In this document: positions 33,772 through 45,734 of the stretch, in pieces
Numbering within the stretch: the stretch's first letter is position 1
Layout of the letters: each line of letters starts with the position of its first letter
Origin: Otatea glauca
Taxonomy: Eukaryota; Streptophyta; Magnoliopsida; Poales; Poaceae
DNA length: 64,000 nucleotides
Assembly (NCBI GenBank): GCA_036346275.1
Contig: JAYEVK010000144.1
Location: 151,778-215,777 of the forward strand
Direction: 5' to 3'
Program-made: the position numbers and the translations under genes
Notes under the pieces: generated by a model
What the model saw: only the letters and a program-made list of their open reading frames with translations
Told to the model about the DNA's origin: nothing
Database searches by the model: none

Positions 33772-34698
33772 TAGGGGTGAAAACGGAAACGGAATTTCCG
33801 ACCGTTCCGAAGAAAAACGGAAACGGAAGCTTTTTCGAAAGCGAAGCGGAAAATGTCGATGCGGAAGCGAAGCGGAAACTTTTGTCGGAAGCGGAAGCGG
33901 AAGCGGAGAGCCATTTCCGTCGGAAGCGGAAGCGAATCGGAAATTCGTATAAGTGAAACCGAAATTCTGTCGGAAACTTGGCCCATTTGGCCCAAAAAGG
34001 AGAATAGAGAATTTAAATTTATTTTCGAATTAAAATAATTTGAAATACAAATGCCTTTATAGAAAATATCAAATAGAGTTCAAAATTCGAAAAAATCTCA
34101 AAAACACTTTGGAACATTTTGAACCTAGGAAAATTATTTCTAGCATATTTTTTGGCTTCATTTTTCATGAATAAATTAATTATATAAATCTGAAAAATAG
34201 TAAAATGGCATTTATAAATTCCAGAAAATCCAGGATAAATCTCAGATAATCATAAATGAACATTGAACAATAATATGAAAATTTTAGGGCATTACATCTT
34301 TACAGTTGGAGGAGCAAGAGGATGTCGATGATAATGGTATGGAGGAGGATATGATGGTTTGATCTGGGGGACAAATAGCGAGCTTTCAACTGATAAACTT
34401 GAGAAAAAACTTTCTAGTGATACCGGTGAACGTAACATTGTTATTGTACCCACCTTTGTGATGGAATGAGTTACATTGTTTTTGTGATCATGTATATTGT
34501 GATCATGTATTACGTTCTTACGAATTTTCCACTTTCGTTTCCGTATCCGCTCCGTTCCGTTCCGCATCCGTTTCGATCATTATTCGTTTTCGTATCCGTT
34601 TCCGGGGTTTTCGATTCCGTTTCCGTTACCGGTAAAAGATGTGGAAACGGAAACGGAACGACCATTTACCGACCGTTTCCGTTCCGTTTTCATCCCTA
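33772..34698. mobile_element. Non-autonomous hAT element, 927 bp
   Basis: Terminal repeats TAGGGGTGAAAACGG and CCGTTTTCATCCCTA, flanked by the perfect 8-bp duplication TCTGGTAG (33764-33771, 34699-34706). The first ~180 bp and last ~150 bp are packed with GGAAACGG/GGAAGCGGA and CCGTTTCCG motifs in inverted orientation, as expected for subterminal transposase-binding repeats. No transposase frame inside. Confidence 0.92.
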
Positions 34699-34892
34699 TC
34701 TGGTAGTAGAGTAGTAGGAATATCCTTAACACATTAATGCATAAATCTTATTTCCACTGCCTACCAAATACTGCTAATATAATGCGCCATAAAATTTCTC
34801 TTTAATTTCGAAGGACTGTCATATGTAATGAGGTTTGCAGTAGAGATCAATCATAACGTTTCTGGATCAAGATTTCCAGTATGACTTAAATT

Positions 34893-35185
34893 CAATCTTG
34901 ACGCTGCTGTAGAAGCCTGTGCTACTGGAAATCATTCTCGCAAACTCAGTATGCAGCCCATTTCTCTATTTACTTACATCCAGTGCTGCCGCAACTGTTC
35001 ATAATCAGTGCGTGATTTCTGGATGCTAAGACGAGCCTTTTGACTATGTTTTGATGCTTACAGATTCTGGAATGTTTGAATCCTGCTGAACTTGGTTTCA
35101 AAAAGTTTCGTTCGGACTTCTGCCTTAGCTTATCATGGCCGGCATATGTCCAAGCATTTCTCGATGAAATGATCACCACATACAG
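34893..35185 (+). pseudogene. Two exon-like fragments of an unrecognised gene
   Basis: 35064-35185 is bounded by TTACAG and GTAAAT and reads openly as a plausible protein segment (ECLNPAELGFKKFRSDF, then SWPAYVQAFLDEMITTYR). Just upstream, about 34890-34947 reads LDAAVEACATGNHSRKL before a GTATGC donor-like site. The two do not join cleanly in phase, so this is probably a decayed gene fragment or one with an annotation-hiding shift. Family not recognised. Confidence 0.4.
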
Positions 35186-35429
35186 GTAAATGCCTGGAAG
35201 ATGATTATACTAATGCTCTTTTTGTACAATGAATCAGAGTTTAGGTGGTGTTATATCAAGATTCCAGATTCGAACAGAACATCTGCAAAACTGTTTTTCT
35301 CACGGGAAAAATGATTCTCTGGCGGCAAGTCAAAAGTATAATAACAATAATATCGTTATGGTCTATATTTGGATGCTGCGTATCTCTTAAGGTTCCATAT
35401 TTTTATTTTGGGAGCGAATAGCATCCAGA

Positions 35430-36100
35430 CGAATGATCTGGACGCTAGCATCGAACACCTTCGACATCCCTATGATCCTCATTACATCAATGACTAGAAC
35501 CGTCGGATTGTCTTCTAGGCAAAACACATGCCCGTGCATCATCTTCAACCTCATGCAAGTGCCCAACCAGTCTCCCCTCTCTAGATCTCAACCCCAATTG
35601 ATCATCTTATCTAAAAAGGTCAAGTATCCACCACTAAATCATCCATCCACAAGATCTCCACCTCCGATTCTTACGTACAACAGAAAATCACCATAAGCAC
35701 AACAATGATTACTGTAGCATACAACAAAAATCCCGTCTGGCTACGACAACTGCATAAACGAAGAAACAAAACACAATCTTCTATTGCAACAAAAAAATTG
35801 GTCAGGTGCAACAAATCACATAACCTATTACAACAAAAACAGTTCAATACAATATTTTTGGTCAAACTGCGACAAATTGAAACACTTTGCGCAACAAAAT
35901 TAGAAATGGCCTGCAACAAAAAGAAATTCTCAGGTGCATAATAACCCATTGCAAAAAAACAACTCAATACAAATTTTTTGAGAGATCAGACTGAAAGACA
36001 TTGAAATATGTTGTGCAACAAAATTAGAAAGGTCCTCCAACAAATATAGAAATGCCTACAACAACCAACCAAAAATGAAGGAAGCAATGCCCCTCGATGA
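35430..36100. repeat. Degenerate CAACAAA-rich repeat region
   Basis: From about 35680 the motif CAACAAA or CGACAA recurs some twelve times at loose 25-50 bp spacing (for example GCAACAAAATT at 35892 and 36015). No coding potential; probably part of an unclassified repeat. Confidence 0.5.
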
Positions 36101-36226
36101 ACAGACTAGCTCGAACGAGGAGAAGGCAGTCTTGACGCCGACGGGCAAGGGTTTCGTAGGGTTGAGGCATCCCAGTACCTCGTCAATGGTCCACACCATA
36201 GCTATGTCGGGATCCGTAGAGGCAGG

Positions 36227-37826
36227 CACTACTACATAAAGGTTTATATTAGACATCTCATCACAGACGAGTTTGAAAAACCATCTGTGATGAGGAACAT
36301 CACTGACAATTCTATAGTGAAATCGTCAATGATATCATCACAGATGGTACTTTTCATATACCGTAAGTGATATACAGCAATATCATAGACAAATCTATTA
36401 TAGAATCGTCTATGATATAATAGTATCACAGACGATTCTATTATAGAACCGTCTCTGATAACCTCCCTATAAAAGGACACCAGAGCGCAATTCGGCCCCA
36501 AACCTACATATTGGCCCCAAACCCTTGTGAACCCACACTAACCTCCTCCCGCGCCGGACCCCTCCGGCGCTAGCCTCCTCTGGTGGCGGCCTCCTCTCGA
36601 GCCAACGTCCTCCCGCGCCGATCAACCTCCTCCCACGTCAACCTCCTCTCGTGGAGGCCTCCTCCCGCGGCCTCCTCCCCCCGTGTCGGCAGCTCTTCTA
36701 CACCCAAGGTAAGTGCTGCACCATCTTCGATAAGTTTGTAAACTTATATGCTCGTCTTACATGGTGATCCATCGATCTATATATGTTTTTGCATGGTTGG
36801 TTGGTGGAAAGATTAAGTAATGGTGCTATTGTCGTGTGGCAGTTATAAATTAGTCACTGAAATTGCTATCCTGAGCTTACAGATTCTGTTTGAGATCGGG
36901 GGCTAATTTGTTCTATTTGTCACTGCACCATTTTTTGCACCTTACTAAAGTTGCAATTTCATGCTTATCTCTCTGTCGAATTTCCATTTCTATTTCCAAC
37001 ATTTTTCCATATCGACTGAGGCATTTTGGAACGATAAAAAATTGCAAGAAATTCATATTGATCTGGCTGTATTTCTGATATGTGATTTGCTACATGTGTT
37101 GCTGCTGTTGGTTATTCTTATCTAAATTACCCGCCTCTTGTGTTGTGTAAATTTTAATCACCTAGGTTGTGTACAATTATGGCTATCTTCTTACTGTTAT
37201 ATTCCAAAATATTTGTGGGCATTCCAAGTACAATAGATGTGTTTGCATATCTTTAGGAATTGTCTAGAGTTCTAGGCCATTCTGTTCTACAAGAAAAAGC
37301 GGGAGAACAAACTAGGATAGAGGTATTATTTATTTATAATCACTTGCCATGATTAAAGCACGGATATACGAGTTCAAGAGGGTAGAAAGGAATTGAATGA
37401 GAAAAATAGGTGGGAAACAAACAAGAAGAACATATATAGTTATAGAGAGGTGCTTCTATGCATTTCTTTTTTATAGTTGCCCAAATATTAAAGCATGGAT
37501 AAAGGATAAACATGTATTATACCAATCAGATCATGTAATAAATGTATGGAACATGAACCTGTCCTCACATATTTTATTTGGATATGCATGAAAATATATT
37601 TTGGAATTTATAGCACTGACAAAACCTAAATTTAGTATTAGGTTGTTGGACCATATTTATCTCGGCCCATCCCTACTTATTATTGCTTTTCTTTCAGAAT
37701 TTGCAAGGGGGCTGAACAGCAAGAAATCAAATTTGTAAGTCTGAACTATAGTTGTATTGTCATACAGTTTATTCTTAGAGACATCAATTTATTGGTTTTG
37801 TTATTTAAAGTTTGCATTACCATTAG
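36227..37826 (+). mobile_element. Left end of a CACTA (En/Spm-type) element, right end not found
   Basis: CACTACTACATAAAGG at 36227 is a CACTA-type terminus. The next 200 bp hold subterminal repeats in both orientations (ATCACAGACGATTCT, ATCGTCTATGAT and variants). A TATA box follows (36468), then a CCTCCTCCCGCG-rich leader (36540-36710) and a GTAAGT donor. The matching TAGTAGTG end was not seen in the window. TE2 inserted at 37827, so CACTA sequence probably resumes after 54590, perhaps including the IDN2/FDM-like fragment. Confidence 0.6.
36468..36475 (+). promoter_or_regulatory. TATA box in the CACTA subterminal region
   Basis: TATAAAAG in context CTCCCTATAAAAGGACACC, followed by a C-rich leader and a splice-donor-like GGTAAGTG near 36710. 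Confidence 0.6.
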
Positions 37827-38631
37827 TGTCGGCGATCGGGGCCATCGACCGCGAGGGGGGTATGGAGAATCGTGAGGGGCGGAGCCCGAGGTCATGCTTG
37901 TCCGGGGAGAGGCTGTCGCGTCGCGGAGAGGATATGTCGGGGAAAACCGAGGAGAAGAGACAGAAAACTGGGGTCACGAGGATTATACTGGTTCGAGCCC
38001 CCGGTTCGGGTAACAGCTCTACTCCAGTCCTGCCTTGGGGCGAAAAATAAATGCAATGCCTTTCTTGTTTGTGAGTACAATGGGAGCTCGAGCATAGCTC
38101 TGCTCTAGAGCCAGTGTCGCCCCCTTTGAGCGTTGGTCACCCTGTCTTCTTGAAGGTCTCCCTGAGATCCCTCTGGATGCTCCTGCCGCTTGGTCCCGAG
38201 GTCGATGTCAGGCAGTTGTGGTGATTTGACGGGAGTCGTTGAGAGCAGACGGAAGCAGTTGAGAGCTGATGAGAGCAGTTGAGCGTCGCTGGCCCTAGTT
38301 CCCACGCAGGGGTAAGTTTTGTTCTGATTCCCACGCAGGGGAGGGTTTCTTTGTCTTTAAATCGGACCGTTACAGTGAAACGGGATGGTCCGGAGGGTAC
38401 TAAAGCCGCGGTCCCGAACTTGGGCCTGGAGCGTGGTGGCGATGGTGACGCCGCTCTGAGAATGTGGCCCGAGTTCGCTTAGCCAGGTTCGGGGTCCCCG
38501 ACCTTCTGCCCGAGCCCGAGCTCTAGCTCGTTAAGGTCCGAGCTCAAGCCCGGAGGCACGCCCTCGAACCCGTGGGATGTAGCCACGAGTTCGGGGGTGC
38601 TTTCGTGTATCGAAGCTACTGATTCCCGACA
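37827..38631 (-). repeat. TE2 3' LTR
   Basis: 805 bp. Differs from the 5' LTR (53762-54585) mainly by C/T and G/A transitions, many at CpG, and lacks a 20-bp tandem duplication present there. Confidence 0.93.
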
Positions 38632-38648
38632 ACTAGCCCCCGAGGCTC
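38632..38648 (-). other. TE2 polypurine tract
   Basis: Read on the minus strand as GAGCCTCGGGGGCTAGT, directly abutting the 3' LTR. Confidence 0.75.
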
Positions 38649-39153
38649 AACGAACGATCCTGAAGCTCGGGATGTTCTTGAGTCTGATGACCTTGAGGAG
38701 GGTCCAGCTTCCCGATCAAGCCCGAAAACCCTCGAGCTCGAACTCAGGTGCGGGGTTGCCCGGCGATCTCTTGCGTGGGCGTACTTGGGGGCGCCCGGAC
38801 TTCGTTGCTTCGCCTTCGAACAGAGGAGTCGAGAGGACGCGGCCCGTGACACTTCGCGTTAGGATAGGGGAGCCGAGGGGCGCGTCTCGCGACATTTCGC
38901 GTTCGGACAGGGAAGCCAAGGGGCGTATCTTGCGACGCTTCGCGTTCCCTGCCCGAATGTCCCGTCGCGCCTTTTGAGGCGTAACCATTGCCAGTTGTTG
39001 GCAATCGGACTCCCTTTAAATCTGGCATAGTTGCCCACTTTAGAAATCCCCCATTCCTTCTCTACATCGAGCCCTCGATCATCTTGTCTTCTTGCCTCCT
39101 TGACCTTCGTTCGCCATGTTTTCTTCTTCGAGCAGATTCCTCCTCCCAAAGCC

Positions 39154-41850
39154 ATGGCCAAGTTCAGGAAGAGTACCCTGACCGCGGAGAGAATGAAGGA
39201 TCTCGAGGCACTGGGAATGCTAGACCAGCGACACAGCGGCTCTGGCGGGAGGCTGAGCGGAGCCGGGAGGATGAACTTGTAGAGCGAAGCGTACATGCTC
39301 TTGAGTGCGGACCACGAGAGCGATTTCCTGGCCACCGTTCTCGCGCAATGCGAGATTGAGCTCATCAACCTGGTGCCTAACTCCATTCTCCTTCTCTCCA
39401 TCTTTTCTCATCTTTGAGAGGGGTTCTTGGGGATCCTCCTGACCCCTTCTCTCTTTTTCCGATTCTACTCCTTGTTCCACATCGCGAAGGACCCCGTGGT
39501 CGGGTGCCTGTACTTCCAGTTGCGAACGGGGCTCCCTTGCACCTTCCTCTCCAGCCAAACCTAGGACTCCCTCGGTCCATGGACCGAGAGGTGGTTCTAT
39601 TTGAAGAAGGGCGAGGGCGGGGCGCTCGCGTACAATGGCGTTCCCGTCAACGGCAAGCGCCAAACCCTCGAGCCAGAAGACTCGGCGGTCGACCAGGAGG
39701 CCCTTGCCGCCATCCATATCTGTGCGACGCGCGGCCTCACTGGTCAGGCAGTCGTCAACGACTACCTACGAAACCGGGTGTTCCCTCTGCGGAAGAGGGT
39801 GCACCCGTTCTTCGAAATCCGGGGAAGGGATGACCTTACCCGGGAAATCCCCAACGGTAAGCTCTCTTCGACCCCACCCCATTTTGGTCCTGAACTCGGG
39901 CCTGGTTCTAATAGCCTCTTTTCCTTTTCCCTGGTGCCCCGAAGGAGTCTTAGGTGGCGGCGAGGATGCAGGAGGCATTCGGGAAGGCAGCCTTCTCTTA
40001 CACCCTCAACGACCCCGTCCCCAAGAATGTCTTGAGGCAGAGCAACGAGGTAACGCATCTTACCCTAGTTCCGAGCTTAGCTAATCCCGGGACCGTAATA
40101 ACCTTGTTCGATTGCGTAGGCGAGCCGGGAGCTTCTAGAGACGGCGAGGCCCATGCTCCCGTTGCCCGGAGCGGGCAAAGGAAAGAAGGCGGGTAAGAGG
40201 CCCACCCCGGACGCCCTGAGCCACGCCTCCAAGAGGCCCCACGTCGAGTGGGCCGATCGTGCAGTGGTAAGTCGAATCCGTCGAGCCCGGGAACACTCGG
40301 GCCCGGGCTTAATTTTTTTCATCGTTTTTTCTTCCCCCTCTTTCTAATCTCCCTTCGTCTACAGCGGCCGCCTCCAGGCCCTCGAACTCGGTGCCGGGGC
40401 GGCAATCTCCGACACGGAGTGCCGGGGCAGAAGATGGAGGGAGCCTGGAGCTTGTGAGCGCCCCAAGGTCGCAGCCGCAAAGCGCTCGAGGGGAGATGCT
40501 CCGGCTGCCGCGACAGGGGCGATGAGGTGCACGGATGCATCCACCCCTCCCAGGAGAAGGTGGCTCATCGCTCAGGTATGAGCACACCCTCGACCTACAG
40601 CATAGTCTTCTTTATCTTTCTTCTTACTTAGCAGTTTTCCCGTCACAGACCTCGGGCGCCCGTCGGGCAATAATTATGACTGTTGTCCAGGGTGAGTCTG
40701 AGGACGAGGCCGAGGATGAGGGGGACATCATCCTGGTCTGCTGGGTGCACTCGCCGCAAGCCCAGCCCACCGAGGAGCCTTCGGAGGGCGAGGCGGCTGA
40801 GGGCCTCGACCAAGGGTCCCTTGGACCGGACGCCGAACCAGAAGGGGCCGAAGGCCTCGACCAAGGGGCCCCTAGACCGGACGTCGACCCAGAAGTGGTC
40901 GTCGTGGGGGTCAAAGACATGGGTGCTCAGCTGCCGTGGCTGGGGCCACCGGGGTCGATGGAGCCAGATCCGGGGTCGACCCCCCTAGCAGGTTCGGACG
41001 AGGCCGTCGCAGGCGCGATCGAGGGTGGGGAAGCGCCAGGTATGTCGAGGCCTTGGGATTTTCGTCCGCCGTTTTATTATTCTCCCTACTTAGCTTCCCT
41101 CTTGCTGCTTTTGCTTTCTTCAGGGGTCTCGGCTCCACTCGCGCTACCACCCTCCTCGGTAGAGACAACCCAAGTCGGGACCTCGGCCGATGGGGCCGAC
41201 CCTGTGTTGGAGGGGGCCAGCGTGGCCTCTACACCCCCGACCAGGGATCCTACCGAGGCCCAGGCGATCATCCCAGGCGCTCGGATCATCGGTCCCTTCA
41301 GCTGGAGATTCGAGGATCGGCTTGATCAGGTAAGCGCGGCTTAATTTCGTTCGCCTTCCCATCCGTGGTCATGACCCTTCTAGTCTTTGCAGGCATTGTG
41401 CCTGATCACCCAAGGGCTCCAAAGCCTGCATGGGCACTCCACCAAGTTCCAAGTGGTCTGCGACCGGGTGGAGGAGCGCAAGACGTACATCCTTCAGCTC
41501 GAGGATGACCTTGCGATCGAGCGGGGGGAGGTGATCGGCTAAAGGCGGCCCACTCCTCCGAGCTTTCTCGGGCCGTTGATGCCGAGCGCGCGAGGTCGAA
41601 CGAGGCTCTCGAGGCCCTTCACGAGAAGGCGGCGAAGACCACCGAGTCCAAGTGCGCGGTGCTGGGGGAGGCCCTCAAGACCGTGCGAGAGGAGGCGAAG
41701 ACACTTCGCAAGCAGATCGCGGAGCTCTCTGCCGCTCCAGCAAAGGCTTCGGTCGAGCTCGAGGCGAAGGTGACTGAGAAAACACTCCCCGAGGGCGGCC
41801 TCCGGTTCAAGCCTTGCCACGGGGGAATAGTCGGTTTACTACAATGAGAA
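39154..41850 (+). pseudogene. TE2 antisense gene: 'putative gypsy type transposon' domain with C-terminal coiled coil
   Basis: Runs opposite to TE2 pol. It begins MAKFRKSTLTAERMKDLEAL (39154). Stops at 39280 and 39417 interrupt a domain with LINLVPNSILLLSIFSHL and, later, WFYLKKGEGGALAYNGVPV and NDYLRNRVFPLRKRVHPF (39590-39810). This is the plant family often annotated as putative gypsy type transposon. Exon-intron boundaries follow: GTAAGC near 39857, a block with MQEAFGKAAFSYTLNDPVP (39966), GTAACG near 40050, ELLETARPMLPLPGAGKGKK (about 40125), GTAAGT near 40266, an acidic exon with two GLDQG repeats (40678-41040), and coiled-coil segments (LEALHEKAAKTTESK, EALKTVREEAKTLRKQ) to about 41790. 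Function unknown. Preserved junctions suggest a real spliced gene carried by the element, now with stops. Confidence 0.65.
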
Positions 41851-42480
41851 TCGGCTTACTGCGTGCGTGACCCCCAGAGGTGAACTTTGAGGCCGCAACA
41901 TCTAGATCGAGGCGTGAAAAGGACATAGGCATCTCGAGGCTGAGAACAGCACGGCGTGGCCTCACGTTCGAGACCTATCATAGGGGAATAGTCGGATTAC
42001 TACGATGAGAATCGGCTTACTGCGGATGTGCCCCCTGGAGGCGAACTTTGAGGCCACGACCTGAGGCTGAGGCACTCGAGATGCGAAGAAATGCGCAGGG
42101 AGATGTAGGTGTAGATAATGAAGAAAAAATTTTCATTGCAAGTTAATACTAGGTCGAGCCTCGAGCTCGAGGCACTCCCTGAGGGCGGTCTCTGGTTCAA
42201 GTCCTGCTACAGAGGGATAGTCGGCTTACTACGATGAGAATCGGCTTAATGCGGACGTGACCCCCAGAGGTGAACTTCGAGACCGCTACACTCAAGTCGG
42301 TCTAGAGCGAGAGGCGCATGGGTAGAGACCCGAGCATCTCGGGGTCGAGGAACTCTTGGGAGTGATCTCCAGGTCGAGCCTTGCTACAGGGGGAAGTCGT
42401 GATGAGATGAGAATCGGCTTACTACTGACTTAACCCCCTGGAGGTGAACCTCGGGATCATGACCCGAGGTAGCGTTGCCC
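41790..42480. repeat. Four degenerate tandem repeats, about 160-230 bp apart
   Basis: A core reading ATGAGAATCGGCTTACT, preceded by GGGGGAATAGTCGG-like sequence and followed by CCCCCAGAGGTGAACTT, recurs at about 41821, 41985, 42212 and 42389. It lies between integrase and the antisense gene, where both transcripts would converge. Confidence 0.8.
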
Positions 42481-42679
42481 GAGATGCGGAAAGACAAAAA
42501 AAGAGCCACAAGTATAGACGATAGGGCAGAGCTTTTTAACGTAAATCAAAGAAGGAGCGTTAAACATAAAATTTTTGGAGCTGGTCTATATTCCACGAGT
42601 TCGTGAGCTCTCTAACGTCGGGCATTGCTAGCCGATAAGCACCCGTGCGATCTGCTGAAACGATGCTAAAGGGGCCCTC

Positions 42680-43700
42680 TCACTGTAGGGATAACTTGTT
42701 GGTGTTGGACTGGCCCTGGATTCGTCTTAGGACCAGATCCCCAATAAGGAGCTCCTTGTATCGCACCGATCGAGCCACATGCCTGCGAAGTGCCTGCAGG
42801 TAACGCGCCGATCGTAGCAGCGCACGGCACCTTACTTCCTCTGCGAGGGCGAGGTTAAGAGACCGTTCTTGCTCAAGGTCGACCCGTTCGACTGAGTTAA
42901 CCCTGGCGGAGCCCATCATGACCTCAGAAGGCAGGACAGCCTCAACACTAAAAACGAGCCGGAAGGGGGTTGCCCCTGTTGGTCGGCTAGTCGTGGTGCA
43001 AATGGAACAAAGAACAGTGGGAAGCTCATCCACCCAGCTCGGCCTCTCTATTCGAGCACGTCGAAGACCTGCTTCTTCACGCCCTGGACGATCTGTCCGT
43101 GGCACGCTCGACCGCTCCGTTGCTCTGAGGGTGACTTACCGAGGCGTAACAAACCTTGGTGCCCATGTCTTCGCAGTATCCTTGGAATAGCTCGTTGGTG
43201 AACTGCATCCTGTTATCAGTGATGACCCTGCAAGGGACTCCATACCTTGTGACCACAAATGAGTGAAAAAACCTTACCGCGACTCGAGCTGTGATAGCCG
43301 AGACTGGTTCGGCTTCGACCCATTTCATGAAGGTTTCGATGGCGACAAATAAGAACCTCTTCCCCCCGACCGCCTGCGGGAAAGGACCGAGGATGTCGAG
43401 GCCCCACGTCAAGAACGGCCAGGCGAGGGGAATGGTTTGGAGGGCGTAAGCCGGATGGTGTGTCTTAGGGCTTGGGCGGCAAGCTCGACATGAGCGGGCA
43501 ATGTCTCGAGCGTCCTAAAGCGCCGTCGGCCAATAGAACCCCATCCAGAACGCCTTCCTAACCATAGTCCTGAAAGAAGAATGAGCGCCGCAAAGGCCCG
43601 AATGGATATCGTTAAGCAAGTTTTTACCTTCCTCCGGGGGAACGCATTTCGTCAGTATGCCTAAGGCGCCTCGGCGATAAAGTTGTCCATTGACGAGCTT
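42680..43700 (-). pseudogene. pol: TE2 integrase
   Basis: On the minus strand the zinc-binding part reads NDIHSGLCGAHSSFRTMVRK and FWMGFYWPTAL (43630-43515), followed by a stop at 43517. The core continues with WGLDILGPFPQAVGGKRFLF (first Asp, near 43400), CRVITDNRMQFTNELFQ (second Asp, near 43215) and HPQSNGAVERA (Glu, near 43110). After a frame change near 43085, the tail includes FRLVFSVEAVLPSEV (near 42940) and SVRYKELLIGDLVLRRIQGQ (near 42760-42710). All three catalytic residues are present, unlike in TE1, but stops break the frame. Confidence 0.85.
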
Positions 43701-43889
43701 GTATGAACTCGCCCAGCACCTAACTCTATTGCTCTCGGCTGCATCATCCGGGAGTTCGCCGCGGTCAAGGAACTTGACTATGGGGTCCATCCACGAGGAA
43801 ACACTCTCGAGGAGGGCCACCAGGTCTTCTTGGTCGACGATGGACGGTGAAGCTAAGGTCTCAAGGATGGCATCCGACGAAACCTCGTC

Positions 43890-44342
43890 ATCGAACGACC
43901 TGAGTTTGGCCAGCAAGTCGGCGCCGGAGTTGTCTTTCCTGGGCACGTACCTGATTTCCAGGTTCCGAAACCACCTCTCCATTTTGCGCACCTCAGCAAG
44001 ATACTTGGCCATCGAGAGCTCCGAGCACTGGTAGTCCTTGTTGTACTGGTTGACGATGAGCTAGGAGTCTCCCTTCACGACCAGTCGACGCACGCCCAGC
44101 GACTTGCATGCCTGGAGGCTAGCCAAGAGGGCTTCGTATTCCACCATATTGTTAGTTGCGGGAAAATTGAAGTGGATCACATACCTCAGACTATCCCCCT
44201 GAGGGGTGATGACGAGAAAACCCGCACCCGAGCGCTCAAATGACCTCGACCCATCGAAGTGCATGGTCCAGGTGTCCTCTTTCTCGGCCCTGGGCTTAGA
44301 GGCTGGCTTTGTCATCTGCTCGACCACAAAGTCGGCGAGCAT
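43890..44342 (-). pseudogene. pol: TE2 RNase H domain
   Basis: Reads MLADFVVEQMTKPASKPRAE, then WTMHFDGSRSFERSGAGF (first Asp near 44255), NNMVEYEALLASLQACKSLG (Glu near 44135), VVKGDS (Asp near 44065) followed by a stop at 44060 (a TAG), then RYVPRKDNSGADLLAKL near 43950-43900. Same RNase H type as in TE1. Confidence 0.85.
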
Positions 44343-45430
44343 CTAGGACTTGATGGCGGTACGTGCCACGAACCTGATGTTGAATTCCGCCAGCTCCATG
44401 GCCCACTTGGCGATGCGTCCTCCAACCTCTGAGTTCTTTAGGATTTCGCCGAGCAAAAATCCACTCGGGACGACCACCACGTGCGCTTGGAAGTAGTATC
44501 GAAGTTTGCGCGAAGCCATGAAGAGGGCGTAGAGCAGCTTCTGGACCTGCGGGTAGCACTCTTTTGGCCCATGGAGTACTTCGCTGATGTAGTAGATTGG
44601 TTGCTGCCGACCGTCCCACTCGGCTATCATGACGATGCTGACGGTCTGGGTCTCGGCCGCGAGATAGAGCAGCAGCGTCTCGCCTTGCTGTGGGGTTGTG
44701 AGCAGAGGCGGGTTCGAGAGGTACGCCTTCAGCATGTCGAAGGATCGCTGAGCCTTGGGTGTCCACTCGAAGCCCCCATGCTTGCGCAGGGTCTTGAAGA
44801 ATGGTAGCCCCCGCTCACCGAGCCTCGAGATGAACCGGCTGAGCGCGGCCACACGGCCAGCAAGGCATTGGACCTGTTTTGTCGACGTCGGGGCGGCCAT
44901 CTTCTCGATCGCGTCGATCTTCTCCGGGTTCGGGCCTACTCCCGAGCCCCTGATCATGTAGCCGAGTACCTTGCCGGAGGTCGCGCCGAAGACGCACTTC
45001 TCGGGATTGAGCTTGATCCCATGCTTGTTCAAGTTAGCGAAGGTCTCCGCGAGGTCGTTAATGTGGTCATCCTCAGAGGAGCTCTTGACGATGATGTCAT
45101 CGACGTAGACTTCGAGGTTTCGACCAATCTGAGGGTCGAAGGTCTTGAACATCAGTCGTTGAAACGTCACGCCTGCATTGCGGAGACCGAACGACATAGT
45201 CGTGTAGCAGAATGTCCCGAATAGCGTGATGAAGGCCATCTTGTCCTCATCATCGGTTGCAAGCTTGATTTGATGGTAGCCGGAGCAGGCGTCGAGGAAG
45301 CTCAGCATCTTGGCCTTGGCCGTGGAGTCCACAATCTGGTCTATGCACGGAAGGGAGAAGTTATCCTTCAGACATGCCGAATTCAGGCCCGTGTGGTCGA
45401 CGCACATCCTCCATCTGCCGCCTTTCTTCT
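44343..45430 (-). pseudogene. pol: TE2 reverse transcriptase, second part
   Basis: Continues the domain broken by the insert: KGGRWRMCVDHTGLNSACLK (from 45430), FCYTTMSFGLRNAGVTFQRL, catalytic EVYVDDIIVKS near 45115-45083, thumb segment LNPEKCVFGATSGKVLGYMI, then the connection/RNase H-like region (FEWTPKAQRSFDMLKAYL, YYISEVLHGPKECYPQVQKL) to 44343. About 360 codons stay open, longer than any pol frame in TE1. Function is lost because the 5' part lies 5.4 kb away. Confidence 0.9.
45426..45430. repeat. Target site duplication of the nested LTR insertion (left copy)
   Basis: CTTCT, repeated at 50821-50825. Both copies lie within the VIVQKK codons of TE2 reverse transcriptase. Confidence 0.92.
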
Positions 45431-45707
45431 TGTAACATCCCATAAAATTCAAAAATATGAAAAATAGAAATTTAGAAATATAAATGATAAAAAATTTAAT
45501 TGGAATCAAGATTTTTTATTTTAAATAATATCTTTTCCTCCTTTTCTTGTATTCTAATCTTATAGGAGAGAAATATTTCATTAATAAAACTATTTCTTCC
45601 AAAACAAACAAACTATAAAAATGAATTGAGATGTGATATTTAATTTGAATTTTCTGAGTTTTCTAAATTACTGGTTCTTCTTGAGTTTTGCATTAAAGGA
45701 AAAAGTC

Positions 45708-45734
45708 ATATATATATATATATATATATATATG
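45708..45734. repeat. TA dinucleotide microsatellite
   Basis: About thirteen TA units within the nested LTR. Confidence 0.9.

Noticed and set aside
35680..36080. CAACAAA-rich stretch considered as regulatory array
   Set aside because: Spacing and sequence too irregular; more like a decayed repeat.
40535..41344. Single 269-codon plus-strand frame in TE2 as one intact protein
   Set aside because: It reads through clear intron-like pieces (GTATGT and CTTCAG near 41040-41130); better explained as exons of the antisense gene.
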